Source: Actinobacteria bacterium OK074 (GTDB taxonomy: Bacteria > Actinomycetota > Actinomycetes > Streptomycetales > Streptomycetaceae). Taken from it: 64,000 nucleotides of DNA. The stretch is from contig LJCV01000231.1 of assembly GCA_001298575.1 (NCBI GenBank), positions 1-64,000 on the forward strand, written 5' to 3'. This document shows positions 1 through 6,503 of the stretch, piece after piece; the stretch's first letter is position 1; every line of letters begins with the position of its first letter. Both the position numbers and the translations under genes were made by a program. The notes beneath the pieces are model-generated. The model was not told the origin of the DNA. It did not search any database and was given only the letters and a program-made list of their open reading frames with translations.

Positions 1-207
1 CTCGCGGGCAACCGCCGGTACGCCGACCCACCCCCCGCCCCCAGGCGATCCACCGCGCTGCGCCGCCGACTGGCCGCCGGGCAGCACCCGGTCGCGGTGG
101 GCGGGGGGTGCGTGGACGGGGGCGGTCGGAGGGCTGTGGGCTGGGGGTTTAGGGGCTCGTCGAAAGGTGTGGAGGGGCGGGGTGCGGGGGCGGACGCTGG
201 GCGGTGA
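1..207 (+). pseudogene. possible 5' remnant of a beta-carbonic anhydrase gene
   Basis: Frame 1 is open from the window edge to a TGA at 205-207. Its first residues (AGNRRYADPPP, then LAAGQHPVAVGGGCVDG) resemble the start of beta-class carbonic anhydrases, where a GN-RY block precedes a GQ-P-AVV-CSDSR zinc-site block. Here the zinc-site block reads GGGCVDGG rather than CSDSR. The frame then turns to low-complexity Gly/Arg and stops about 34 codons later, far short of a full enzyme. I read it as a decayed fragment. It could instead be the tail of an unrelated gene that begins outside the window. Confidence 0.33.
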
Positions 208-221
208 CGCTCACTTGCCGC

Positions 222-263
222 TCTGTACCTGCCACTCCGTACCTGTCGCTTCGTACTAGGGAG
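222..263 (+). repeat. three degenerate 14-nt tandem repeats before a GTG start
   Basis: The units tctgtacctgccac, tccgtacctgtcgc and ttcgtactaggga lie end to end and share the core YCGTAC or CTGTAC. The last unit supplies the AGGGAG ribosome site of the secreted protein at 271. They could be regulatory half-sites or simple duplication. Confidence 0.45.
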
Positions 264-270
264 TCCCCTC

Positions 271-678
271 GTGACGCACCCACTGACTCACTCACTGACT
301 CGCCCACGCAAAACCCTCGCGGCCTGCGGGCTGCGGCTCGCCGCGACGGCGCTCGCCTGCGGTGGGGTCCTGCTCGGCCTCGGCGGTACGACGGCGTCGG
401 CGGCGGTGTCGGACACCGCGGCACCCGCCGTGTCCACCAGCACCCTCGCGGACTGCCCGTCGGGCTTCTTGTGCATGGTGGATTCCGGTGGACAGCACGA
501 CATCTACGCCTGCCCCACACTGCGGACGTATTCCTTCCTGGGCTACGTCACGGTGATCAACAACACCCAGTACACGGTCGGCTTCTACGGCAGCCTCTCC
601 GCCCCGCCGATCGTGACTGTCCCCCCGGGAACCGCGGGGACGTACGACCTGACGGGCGCACTGTATGTCCGCTGCTGA
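271..678 (+). CDS. small secreted cysteine-containing protein
   Basis: A 135-residue protein with a GTG start preceded by AGGGAG at 258-263. Residues 1-44 form a long signal peptide (basic RPRK, hydrophobic core, TASA cleavage site). The mature part is about 90 residues with Cys62, Cys68, Cys81 and a C-terminal Cys135, which could make two disulfides. The CPSGFLC block recalls small secreted inhibitor-like proteins of actinobacteria (peptidase inhibitor I36-like), but I cannot assign the family firmly. It stands alone, and a 10-bp tandem repeat begins just after its stop. Function unknown; export is the well supported part. Confidence 0.7.
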   Translation: MTHPLTHSLTRPRKTLAACGLRLAATALACGGVLLGLGGTTASAAVSDTAAPAVSTSTLADCPSGFLCMVDSGGQHDIYACPTLRTYSFLGYVTVINNTQYTVGFYGSLSAPPIVTVPPGTAGTYDLTGALYVRC

Positions 679-692
679 AGCCGGTCGTTGAT

Positions 693-732
693 CGAGAACA
701 AGCGAGAACAAGCGAGAACAAGCGAGAACAAG
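693..732 (+). repeat. cgagaacaag tandem repeat, 4 copies
   Basis: Four head-to-tail copies of the 10-mer cgagaacaag, nearly perfect, directly after the small secreted protein gene. No hairpin or open frame explains it. Related GAGAAC-based tandem runs occur at 41975-42030 and 45967-46008. Confidence 0.75.
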
Positions 733-954
733 ACAGCGGCGGGGGTCTGCCGGGGTCCGCGAGCCGGGCTGCGAGCACGCAATGGATCAATAAGTTCCCC
801 GGCCCGGGCGAACGCCGCCCAAGGCTGATCAGTTGACGATCGAGTCTGATCGGACACGCCTGGCGGACCCACCGGCCAGCCGCACCCCAGCAGCCAGTCG
901 ATAACTGTCCGTATTGGATCTAGTGCATAAAGTGACGATCGCCTTACGGTCAAA

Positions 955-970
955 GTGAAGTCAACTTCAC
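955..970. promoter_or_regulatory. palindrome GTGAAGT-CA-ACTTCAC before lipase
   Basis: A perfect 7-2-7 inverted repeat, five bases ahead of the AGGAGG ribosome site of the lipase gene. Its position at the transcript start or leader fits an operator. It is too short and weak for a terminator. The regulator is unknown. Confidence 0.45.
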
Positions 971-985
971 ATTCCAGGAGGATTA

Positions 986-1945
986 GTGGCTCGCTTCCGT
1001 ACCCGTCTGGCCCTGCTCGGATCGGCCGTGGCCCTCGCCGCGGGCGCCCCCGCGCCCGCCCAGCCCGCCGCCGCGGCACCGGCCTACGACTGGGTCGCGC
1101 TGGGCGACTCGTACACCGCCGGAGTCATCCCGGCCGCGGGCGACACCTTCGAGGTGCCCCGCGACGGCTGTGAACGCACCGACCGGTCCTACCCGCAGGT
1201 CATCGACCGCGACCTCGGCTCGCTCATCGAGCTGACGAACGTCAGCTGCGGCGCCGCCACCATCGCGGACGTCACCCACCAGGCCCAGAACCCGATCGGC
1301 CGCCACCTGCCGCCCTTCTCCGAGGACCCGGACTACCCCTTCCCGCCGGTGCCGCCGCAGTCCGAGGCGGTGGGGCCCGACACGGACGTGATCACCGTCG
1401 GCGTGGGCGGCAACACCCTCGGGTTCGCCGACATCCTCTTCCAGTGCCTGCAACTGGGCGACGGCACCGGTGGCGAGGGCACCCCCTGCCGGAACGCCCT
1501 CGCCGACGGCATCCCCGGCCGGCTGGCGGGGGTGAGCAGGGAGTACGGCGAGATGCTCGCCGTGCTGCACAACCGGGCCCCGCACGCGAAGATCCTGACC
1601 GTCGGCTACCCCACGGTCATCCCCCAGGACACCGCCAAGTGCCAGTACACCAACTGGGAGCAGTTCGCCACGATCACCCCGGGCGACCTGGACTGGCTGC
1701 GCACCGACGTCCTGGAACCCCTCAACCAGGTCATCAAGAAGTCGGCCGCAGCGCACGACGACAAATTCGTCGACCTCTACGGCTCCTCCCAGAACCACAG
1801 CGTCTGCGACACCAACAAGTGGGTGGAGGGCGTCTTCGCCCACTTCCCCACCGAGGTGGCCTTCGTCCACCCCAACGCCAAGGGGCACCAGAACGCGGCC
1901 GACCATGTCGCCCCGGCCATCCTGAATGCCGTCGGGGTGAACTGA
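986..1945 (+). CDS. secreted SGNH/GDSL-family lipase
   Basis: A 319-residue protein; GTG start with AGGAGG at 976-981. Residues 1-32 are a signal peptide with an Ala/Pro-rich end. Block I is VALGDSYTAG with nucleophile Ser42. Block III is GVGGNTLGF. The last block HPNAKGH (295-301) carries the catalytic His, as in secreted streptomycete GDSL lipases. Several Cys pairs (CERTDRS, VSCG, FQC, PC, KC, VC) suggest disulfides outside the cell. Likely an extracellular esterase or lipase on ester lipids; the exact substrate cannot be read. It is monocistronic with its own palindrome upstream. Confidence 0.9.
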   Translation: MARFRTRLALLGSAVALAAGAPAPAQPAAAAPAYDWVALGDSYTAGVIPAAGDTFEVPRDGCERTDRSYPQVIDRDLGSLIELTNVSCGAATIADVTHQAQNPIGRHLPPFSEDPDYPFPPVPPQSEAVGPDTDVITVGVGGNTLGFADILFQCLQLGDGTGGEGTPCRNALADGIPGRLAGVSREYGEMLAVLHNRAPHAKILTVGYPTVIPQDTAKCQYTNWEQFATITPGDLDWLRTDVLEPLNQVIKKSAAAHDDKFVDLYGSSQNHSVCDTNKWVEGVFAHFPTEVAFVHPNAKGHQNAADHVAPAILNAVGVN

Positions 1946-2010
1946 CCCGCGCACTGCGGCAGTTCACCGCGAACCGCCTTCGGTGCCTTGCGCCGGGGCG
2001 GTTCGTTCGG

Positions 2011-2106
2011 CATCTGTGGGCCGACGACCCGGGGGTGGCCGCAGCGGCGGAGTGGCGGATCGGGTCGTTGGGGGGAGTTGTTGGCCGTCGTCGCGGACTG
2101 ACAGCC
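2011..2106 (+). pseudogene. frameshifted gene-tail fragment, copy A
   Basis: The DNA starting catctgtgggccgacgac matches the segment at 3343-3438. Copy A reads LWADDPGVAAAAEWRIGSLG, copy B LWADDPEVIAAADRRIGALA. Copy A has one extra base in its last 40 nt. Removing it gives a tail ending GELLAVVAD-stop, parallel to AELVAIAAG-stop in copy B. I take both as remnants of the C-terminal helix of the same unidentified protein family. The opposite-strand reading is also partly similar, so the coding strand is inferred. Confidence 0.45.
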
Positions 2107-2130
2107 GCTCCCCCGGGCATGTAGTGACCT

Positions 2131-2694
2131 ATGGGCGAGGCGATGGTGGACTGGGCCGGGCGGGTCGCGGCGGCCGAGCTCGGCGATGCTCTCCCTCGGC
2201 GGTGGGCGCACAGCCAGGGAGTCGCGGCCCGGGCGGCGGAGGTCGGGCGGATCCTGGGGAAGAATGCCGGATTGCTGGTCGCCGCCGCGACGCTGCATGA
2301 CGTGGGGTACGCGCCCAGGCTGGCCACGACGGGGTTCCATCCGCTCGACGGCGCCCGGTTCCTCCGTGACGAGCACAGGGCCGACGAGCGGCTGGTGCGG
2401 TTGGTCGCGAACCACTCGTTCGCGTTGCTGGAGGCCGAGGAGCGCGGGCTGCGGGATGAGCTGGCGGCGGAGTTCCCGCTGTTGGAGGAGCCGCTGCTGG
2501 TGGACGCGCTGGTCTACTGCGATATGACGACGACGCCCGACGGCTTCCGGACCAGCGCGCGGGAGCGGGTCGCGGAGATCGTCGGCCGCTATGGTGCCGA
2601 CAGCGTCGTCGGGCGGTTCATCCGTCGGGCGGCACCGGAGATCTTTGCCGCAGTGGAGCGGATGGCGGCGGCTCTGGTGGTTCAGCCCAGGTAG
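2131..2694 (+). CDS. HD-domain protein (putative metal-dependent phosphohydrolase)
   Basis: A 187-residue soluble protein. His27 in RRWAHSQGV and the His56-Asp57 pair in LHDVGYAP match the metal-ligand pattern of HD phosphohydrolases, and a later NHSF block supplies a further His. DALVYCDMTT resembles the final acidic part of the site. Such small HD proteins usually act on nucleotides or phosphomonoesters; the substrate is unknown. ATG at 2131 (alternative at 2143) has no clear ribosome site. The 3' end overlaps the convergent Nudix gene by 13 bp. Confidence 0.8.
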   Translation: MGEAMVDWAGRVAAAELGDALPRRWAHSQGVAARAAEVGRILGKNAGLLVAAATLHDVGYAPRLATTGFHPLDGARFLRDEHRADERLVRLVANHSFALLEAEERGLRDELAAEFPLLEEPLLVDALVYCDMTTTPDGFRTSARERVAEIVGRYGADSVVGRFIRRAAPEIFAAVERMAAALVVQPR

Positions 2695-3149
2695 GGGTAG
2701 GTGCCGGCGAGGTAGTCGCCGATCTGCTGGCGCATGCTGGGGTGGATGTCGTACTGGTCGAGGTCGGGCGGCAGGACGAAACGGACGCCGTCGGCCTCGT
2801 CGTTGATGGTGGGCTCGCCGCCGACGGGACGGCCGATGTAGGTGTTCTCGTACTGCTGGCGGATCTCGCCGTCGGTGTAGGCGACGATGTGGTGCGGGTT
2901 GGTGTAGACGCCGAGGAAGCCGGTGATCTCGGCGACGATGCCGGTCTCCTCCAGGCATTCCCGCACCGCGCACCGCGCTGCCGTCTCGCCGATGTCCTGG
3001 GCGCCTCCCGGCAGGGCCCACTGGCCGGTGTCGCGGCGGCGCTGGAGCAGGATCGCGCCGCTGTCGTCGACGACGAGCAGGTTGCTGGCGGGGATGAGGG
3101 TGTTCGCCTTCGGAGCGGTGGGGTCGTTGTAGTACTCAGTCCTGCCCAT
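2682..3149 (-). CDS. Nudix hydrolase
   Basis: A 155-residue protein starting MGRTEYYND. The Nudix box lies at 49-71 (G49, E55, then REC-LEETG at 63-70) and keeps the RE and EE metal ligands. The size and the RRRDTGQWALPGG entry fit a house-cleaning nucleoside-diphosphate hydrolase of MutT type; the substrate is not readable. The ATG lies inside the end of the small upstream gene (stop at 3136), so translation is probably coupled. The end overlaps the HD gene on the other strand. Confidence 0.9.
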   Translation of the reverse strand: MGRTEYYNDPTAPKANTLIPASNLLVVDDSGAILLQRRRDTGQWALPGGAQDIGETAARCAVRECLEETGIVAEITGFLGVYTNPHHIVAYTDGEIRQQYENTYIGRPVGGEPTINDEADGVRFVLPPDLDQYDIHPSMRQQIGDYLAGTYPYLG

Positions 3150-3270
3150 GTGCGGCGGTCCCCTCCTGATCGGGTGTCCAGGGCCGTGCGTCGGCCCAGA
3201 CGGCTTCGAAGCTCTGAGCGTAGTTGTCGAACCACCCGGTGCCGTCGGCCTGTTTGAGGTAGGCGACCAT
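3136..3270 (-). CDS. small hypothetical protein upstream of Nudix gene
   Basis: A 44-residue frame starting MVAYLKQADGTGWFDNYAQ, with AAGG about 10 nt before the ATG. It ends 14 nt inside the Nudix gene, as in a coupled pair. Aromatic residues (W, F, Y) in an amphipathic pattern and low repetitiveness suggest real protein rather than a shadow. It may be a truncated relic of a longer gene, because copy B of the fragment repeat begins just upstream. Function unknown. Confidence 0.45.
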   Translation of the reverse strand: MVAYLKQADGTGWFDNYAQSFEAVWADARPWTPDQEGTAAHGQD

Positions 3271-3342
3271 CCGGTCAACGACCTTTTTCGCGCCAAGGCG
3301 CCGGGGCTTCGTGCGGCTCGCATCCGGCGGGGGCCCTGGGGG

Positions 3343-3432
3343 CAGCTGTGGGCCGACGATCCGGAAGTGATCGCCGCGGCGGACCGGCGGATCGGGGCAC
3401 TGGCTGAACTGGTGGCGATCGCCGCGGGCTGA
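3343..3432 (+). pseudogene. gene-tail fragment, copy B
   Basis: The frame reads GQLWADDPEVIAAADRRIGA and closes with TGA at 3430-3432. It is homologous over roughly 95 bp to copy A at 2011. No start or conserved upstream part is visible in frame, and the region lies between the Nudix operon and the GNAT gene. The parent family is not recognised. Confidence 0.45.
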
Positions 3433-3440
3433 CGGCGGGG

Positions 3441-3992
3441 TCACGCCTGGCGCAGGTGCAGCAGCATCGCGTCGTACAGTGGGGCGTCCGGGAACGGCAG
3501 TACCTCGCCGAGCCGCTCGTAGCCCCACGATTCGTACCGCGCGCGTACCTTCGGGTGGTCCCGCTCGACGAGCAGCGTGGCCCGGTCTTCGGCGCGACCG
3601 CGCAGCAGTTCGTCGTGGATCTGGCGCGCGGCGCCGGTGCCTCGCACTTCATCGACGACCATCAGCTCCGACAGCGCGAAGGTTCGGCTGCCCGTCTCGA
3701 TGAGCGCGTCGTCGGGTACGGGGGTACGGAGGCCGTTCCACCAGCGGGTGGTCGGCTGCAACGTGCAGCCGTAGGCGTAGCCCACCGGCCGGTCGGCGAG
3801 GTGGCCGATCACGGCGGCGAAGCCCGGTACCTCGGTGTTCCAGCCGAGCCGTTCGTCGAACCTCTCGACGTTGTGGAACTCCTCCGTGAGCCGGTCGGCG
3901 TAGATCTCGGCGTACACGCTCAGCAACTGGGGGCGGATGTCCTCCAGCCCGGCGGCGTCTCTCCGTTCCAGCCGGAGGGCGTCCACGTTCAT
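3441..3992 (-). CDS. GNAT-family N-acetyltransferase
   Basis: A 183-residue protein. The central part has a GNAT core: beta strand FALSELMVVDEVRGTGAARQ with the acetyl-CoA pyrophosphate loop RGTGAAR, then an ARYESWGYERLGEV motif near the end. The acceptor is unknown. Its ATG overlaps the stop of the upstream TPR regulator by 4 nt (ATGA, 3989-3992), so the two are translationally coupled and the regulator probably controls or senses something linked to this enzyme. Confidence 0.88.
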   Translation of the reverse strand: MNVDALRLERRDAAGLEDIRPQLLSVYAEIYADRLTEEFHNVERFDERLGWNTEVPGFAAVIGHLADRPVGYAYGCTLQPTTRWWNGLRTPVPDDALIETGSRTFALSELMVVDEVRGTGAARQIHDELLRGRAEDRATLLVERDHPKVRARYESWGYERLGEVLPFPDAPLYDAMLLHLRQA

Positions 3993-5260
3993 GCTCCTGT
4001 CCGCCGTGTCTTTTCAAGGAACTCGGCTGCGGCGGGGATGCGCGTGTGATGCAGCATCTGTCGACGCAATCCGGTGAGCTTGTCCCGTACGCGTTCGCTC
4101 TGAACGTGCCCCGCGATGTCCACGGCCTGTTCGGCGGTCAGGGCGGCCTCTTCGACGTCACCGCCGTCGAGGAGTGCCTGTGCGCGTTGCGCGGTGTAGT
4201 AGATGCGGTTGCGTTCGAAGCGTGGTTCCAGCATGGCGAGTGCGTCGGCGGTGAGTTCTGCTGCTCGGCCGTACTGTCCCAAGGCGTGGTGGGCGGCCCC
4301 GGCGAGTCCGGTGATCTCGGCCGGGGTGAGGAACGACAGCCATGCGGCGGGCTCCCCGTGAGCGCGTTCATAGGTGCTTTCGGCGCGGGCGAGCGAGCGC
4401 TGTGCACGGCCCCGCTCGCCGGTGCGGGCGTGGCCGACGGCCTGGCGGCAGTGCAGGAGGGTCATCAGCCAGGGGTCCGTTTTGGCCTGGCGTGTCTCCA
4501 CGGCCGCCCGGCCGATGCGTAGCGCCTCCTGGTCACGGTCGAGCAATCGGGCCTGCATAGCGAGGTTGGACCAGACGCGAGCCTGCAATATTCCGTCCTT
4601 GGCGAGCACGCCCGCTTGGAGAGCTTCGTTGTAGAGCGTGGCCGCCTCGCGCTGTCGGCCCGCGTCGTAGGCGAACCAGCCTGCCGAGGCGGCGAGGTCG
4701 CCCATGGCCGCGTACAGGAGACGTTCGACGCGTTCGCCGTAGCTGCATTGGTTCACGGCGTCCTGGACTCGCCGCAGCGCGTCGGCGGCCACGTCGTGGA
4801 GGGCGCCGCCGCCGAGTTGGTGATCGTGCTTGTACAGGGCGGGGACGAGGGCGCGGATACGCTCGACGTCGCTGGTGCCGATCCGTCCTGCTGAAGGGAT
4901 GGTGTCCAGTCCGAGGGCGGCGGCCAGGCCGACTGCGATGAACTCGCGTCGTTTCACGGGATGGTGCTCCTTCGCGGCAGTCGGCCGCGGAGGTGGAGAG
5001 GGCACCCAAGAGGTCTTGCGTGGGACGAATCCCATAGCTTCCGGGCTGCGGCCGAAGATGTCCTGAAGGGGCAGAAGGTAGCGGGTCCAGGGCCACTGAA
5101 CATCGCCCCGAACCCAGCGACGCACGTGTCTGTCCGTGCACTGGGCGGGTCTGCCGGAGAGCCGTTCGGCGACATCGTTGACCCTGTCGGCCAACTGCGC
5201 GTGGGTGTAGCCGTATTCCGCCAGCAGCTCTTCGAGCCGGATGTTCCTCCTGCCGCTCAT
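3989..5260 (-). CDS. HTH regulator with TPR-like C-terminal half
   Basis: A 423-residue protein starting MSGRRNIRLEELLAEYGYTH after a GGGGGC-type ribosome site. Residues 1-60 form a helix-turn-helix-like region (AQLADRVND, DRHVRRWVRGDV). Residues 105-125 are a hydrophobic patch after KRREF. From about 180 on, paired helices with Ala/Leu-rich repeats (RQREAATLYNEALQAG, QARVWSNLAMQ, DQEALRIGRAA) resemble tetratricopeptide repeats. Proteins of this layout are common streptomycete regulators. It is a relative in layout of the gene at 35419. Downstream it is coupled to the GNAT gene. Confidence 0.8.
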   Translation of the reverse strand: MSGRRNIRLEELLAEYGYTHAQLADRVNDVAERLSGRPAQCTDRHVRRWVRGDVQWPWTRYLLPLQDIFGRSPEAMGFVPRKTSWVPSPPPRPTAAKEHHPVKRREFIAVGLAAALGLDTIPSAGRIGTSDVERIRALVPALYKHDHQLGGGALHDVAADALRRVQDAVNQCSYGERVERLLYAAMGDLAASAGWFAYDAGRQREAATLYNEALQAGVLAKDGILQARVWSNLAMQARLLDRDQEALRIGRAAVETRQAKTDPWLMTLLHCRQAVGHARTGERGRAQRSLARAESTYERAHGEPAAWLSFLTPAEITGLAGAAHHALGQYGRAAELTADALAMLEPRFERNRIYYTAQRAQALLDGGDVEEAALTAEQAVDIAGHVQSERVRDKLTGLRRQMLHHTRIPAAAEFLEKTRRTGA

Positions 5261-5608
5261 GCTGCCCCCGCTGTGTCGGCGCCCTACGACAGTAGCCGTA
5301 CCGAAACTCTCTGTTGAGTAAAACTGTCCGGTCGGCTGCGAGTAACTCCCCTTGTTCTGTCCTGATCTTCGGGGCGGCGCTTGAGGTTTCCTCGGATGAC
5401 AAGCCGCGGCGACCGCTGACACGGTCCCGGGGCACGGCCGACCTGATCGGAACAGATCGACAATGCACCATGTATCACCAGCACTTGGAAGGGTGAGGGC
5501 GGTGCTTTCCCGGCCGCCCGGATCCAACCGTCCCGAACCGGATCCCGCTGCGCGCAGGCCCGGAACGAGTGCCTCTTCGGATGTCTCCTCGTTGCCGAGG
5601 GGGGTTCG
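5261..5608. other. divergent intergenic region
   Basis: This 348-nt gap separates the minus-strand TPR regulator from the plus-strand gene at 5609 and must hold both promoters. I see no repeat, hairpin or convincing small gene. The segment at 5290-5350 (gttgagtaaaactgtccgg) is the most A/T-rich part and the likeliest promoter zone for the regulator. Confidence 0.5.
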
Positions 5609-6190
5609 GTGACGATGACCGAGTACGAGCCGAGGCTCGGCGACACCGTCGAGGACACCGGCCTCGCGAAGGTCGGCCGGGTGATGGGCTTTGTCGGCCC
5701 GTACGTTCAGTTGCGGCCCGTCGGGGGCGGGATCGAGTGGGATGCGCGCGTGGGCAGCCTCCGGCCCGTGCTCCTCACCGATGCGCTGCGGAACGGTGTT
5801 GCCGCGGCCAACGCGCGTTCCAGGGGCGAAGGGAGCACGGTGGCACAGGACTCCATTCCCGTCGATGCCGTCACCATGCGCCGGACGATCGCGCGGGTGT
5901 TCGCGGATGACGCCGTACCGCTCACGGCCGAGGAACTGCACGACCTGGTCCTGTTGTGCCGGGGACATCTGATGCTGTTGATCCCCGAAGTCGGGCGGGT
6001 CGGCCGGGGACTCCCGGAGGGCGACGTGCGCAGGACGGGTGCCCTGGCCGGAATCGCTGAGGCTCGCCGGCGGCTGGACCTCGTCCCCGATGAACAGCCG
6101 CGTGCTCGGGTGGCGCACGCGCGGCGTCTCGCGCGCTCGGTCGACTGCTTGCTTCGGCACGTGGAGGCTCTCGGCGGTGAGCTGTCGTGA
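5609..6190 (+). CDS. fusion of a KVG/LRPVGGG small domain with a DUF6415-like domain
   Basis: A 193-residue protein. Residues 1-75 (GDTVEDTGLAKVGRVMGF, LRPVGGGIEWDA) are clearly related to the stand-alone 75-residue protein at 37199-37426. Residues 80-193 (MRRTIARVFAD, LTAEELHDLVLLCRGHLMLL) look like DUF6415, a family of unknown role often near regulators. An in-frame GTG at 5840 with a GAAGGGA-like site could give the second part alone. No stop separates the parts. The 3' end is coupled (GTGA) to the membrane peptide at 6187. Confidence 0.7.
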   Translation: MTMTEYEPRLGDTVEDTGLAKVGRVMGFVGPYVQLRPVGGGIEWDARVGSLRPVLLTDALRNGVAAANARSRGEGSTVAQDSIPVDAVTMRRTIARVFADDAVPLTAEELHDLVLLCRGHLMLLIPEVGRVGRGLPEGDVRRTGALAGIAEARRRLDLVPDEQPRARVAHARRLARSVDCLLRHVEALGGELS

Positions 6191-6270
6191 AGCAGCTGGG
6201 CGTCGCCCTGTACGTCGTGTCCGTGGCCGCCTTCGTCCTCGCCCTGGTGCTGGCACGGACGCCGAACTGA
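6187..6270 (+). CDS. 27-residue membrane microprotein
   Basis: GTG start overlapping the TGA of the preceding gene (GTGA, 6187-6190). The product MKQLGVALYVVSVAAFVLAL plus LVLARTPN is essentially one transmembrane helix with a single basic residue before it. Coupling and clean composition argue it is translated. A comparable 41-residue membrane peptide closes the operon at 36707-37426, which starts with the related LRPVGGG protein. Function unknown. Confidence 0.6.
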   Translation: MKQLGVALYVVSVAAFVLALVLARTPN

Positions 6271-6503
6271 CCGTATGTACGCGCTCGTCCGCGCGGTTCG
6301 GGGCGAGCCGCAGGAACACTCCGAGTCTCGAAGTCTCGAACCAAGCGACGCGGACAAATGGCAACCTCCTTGTAACCCCCACCCCCTAGTGCGCTACGCG
6401 CGTTGACTTTAGGCTTCCTGGACATTCTCTTGGCCTGTGCTTTGCTCTTGTCGCGCATGCGGCCATGTCCATGCCCACGTCCACGCTCACCGCAGGGGGC
6501 CAC

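Larger units (their letters stand above)
679..985 (+). other. intergenic region before the SGNH lipase
   Basis: This 307-nt stretch has no convincing gene. It holds the cgagaacaag repeat, a neutral stretch to about 900, and then a more A/T-rich segment (870-970) that should contain the promoter of the lipase at 986. A perfect palindrome at 955-970 sits just before the ribosome site. Confidence 0.6.

Noticed and set aside
3136..3528. A longer reading of the small protein before the Nudix gene
   Set aside because: The upstream 86 codons are Pro/Arg-rich and antisense to the homologous gene-tail fragment; only the last 44 codons look like protein.
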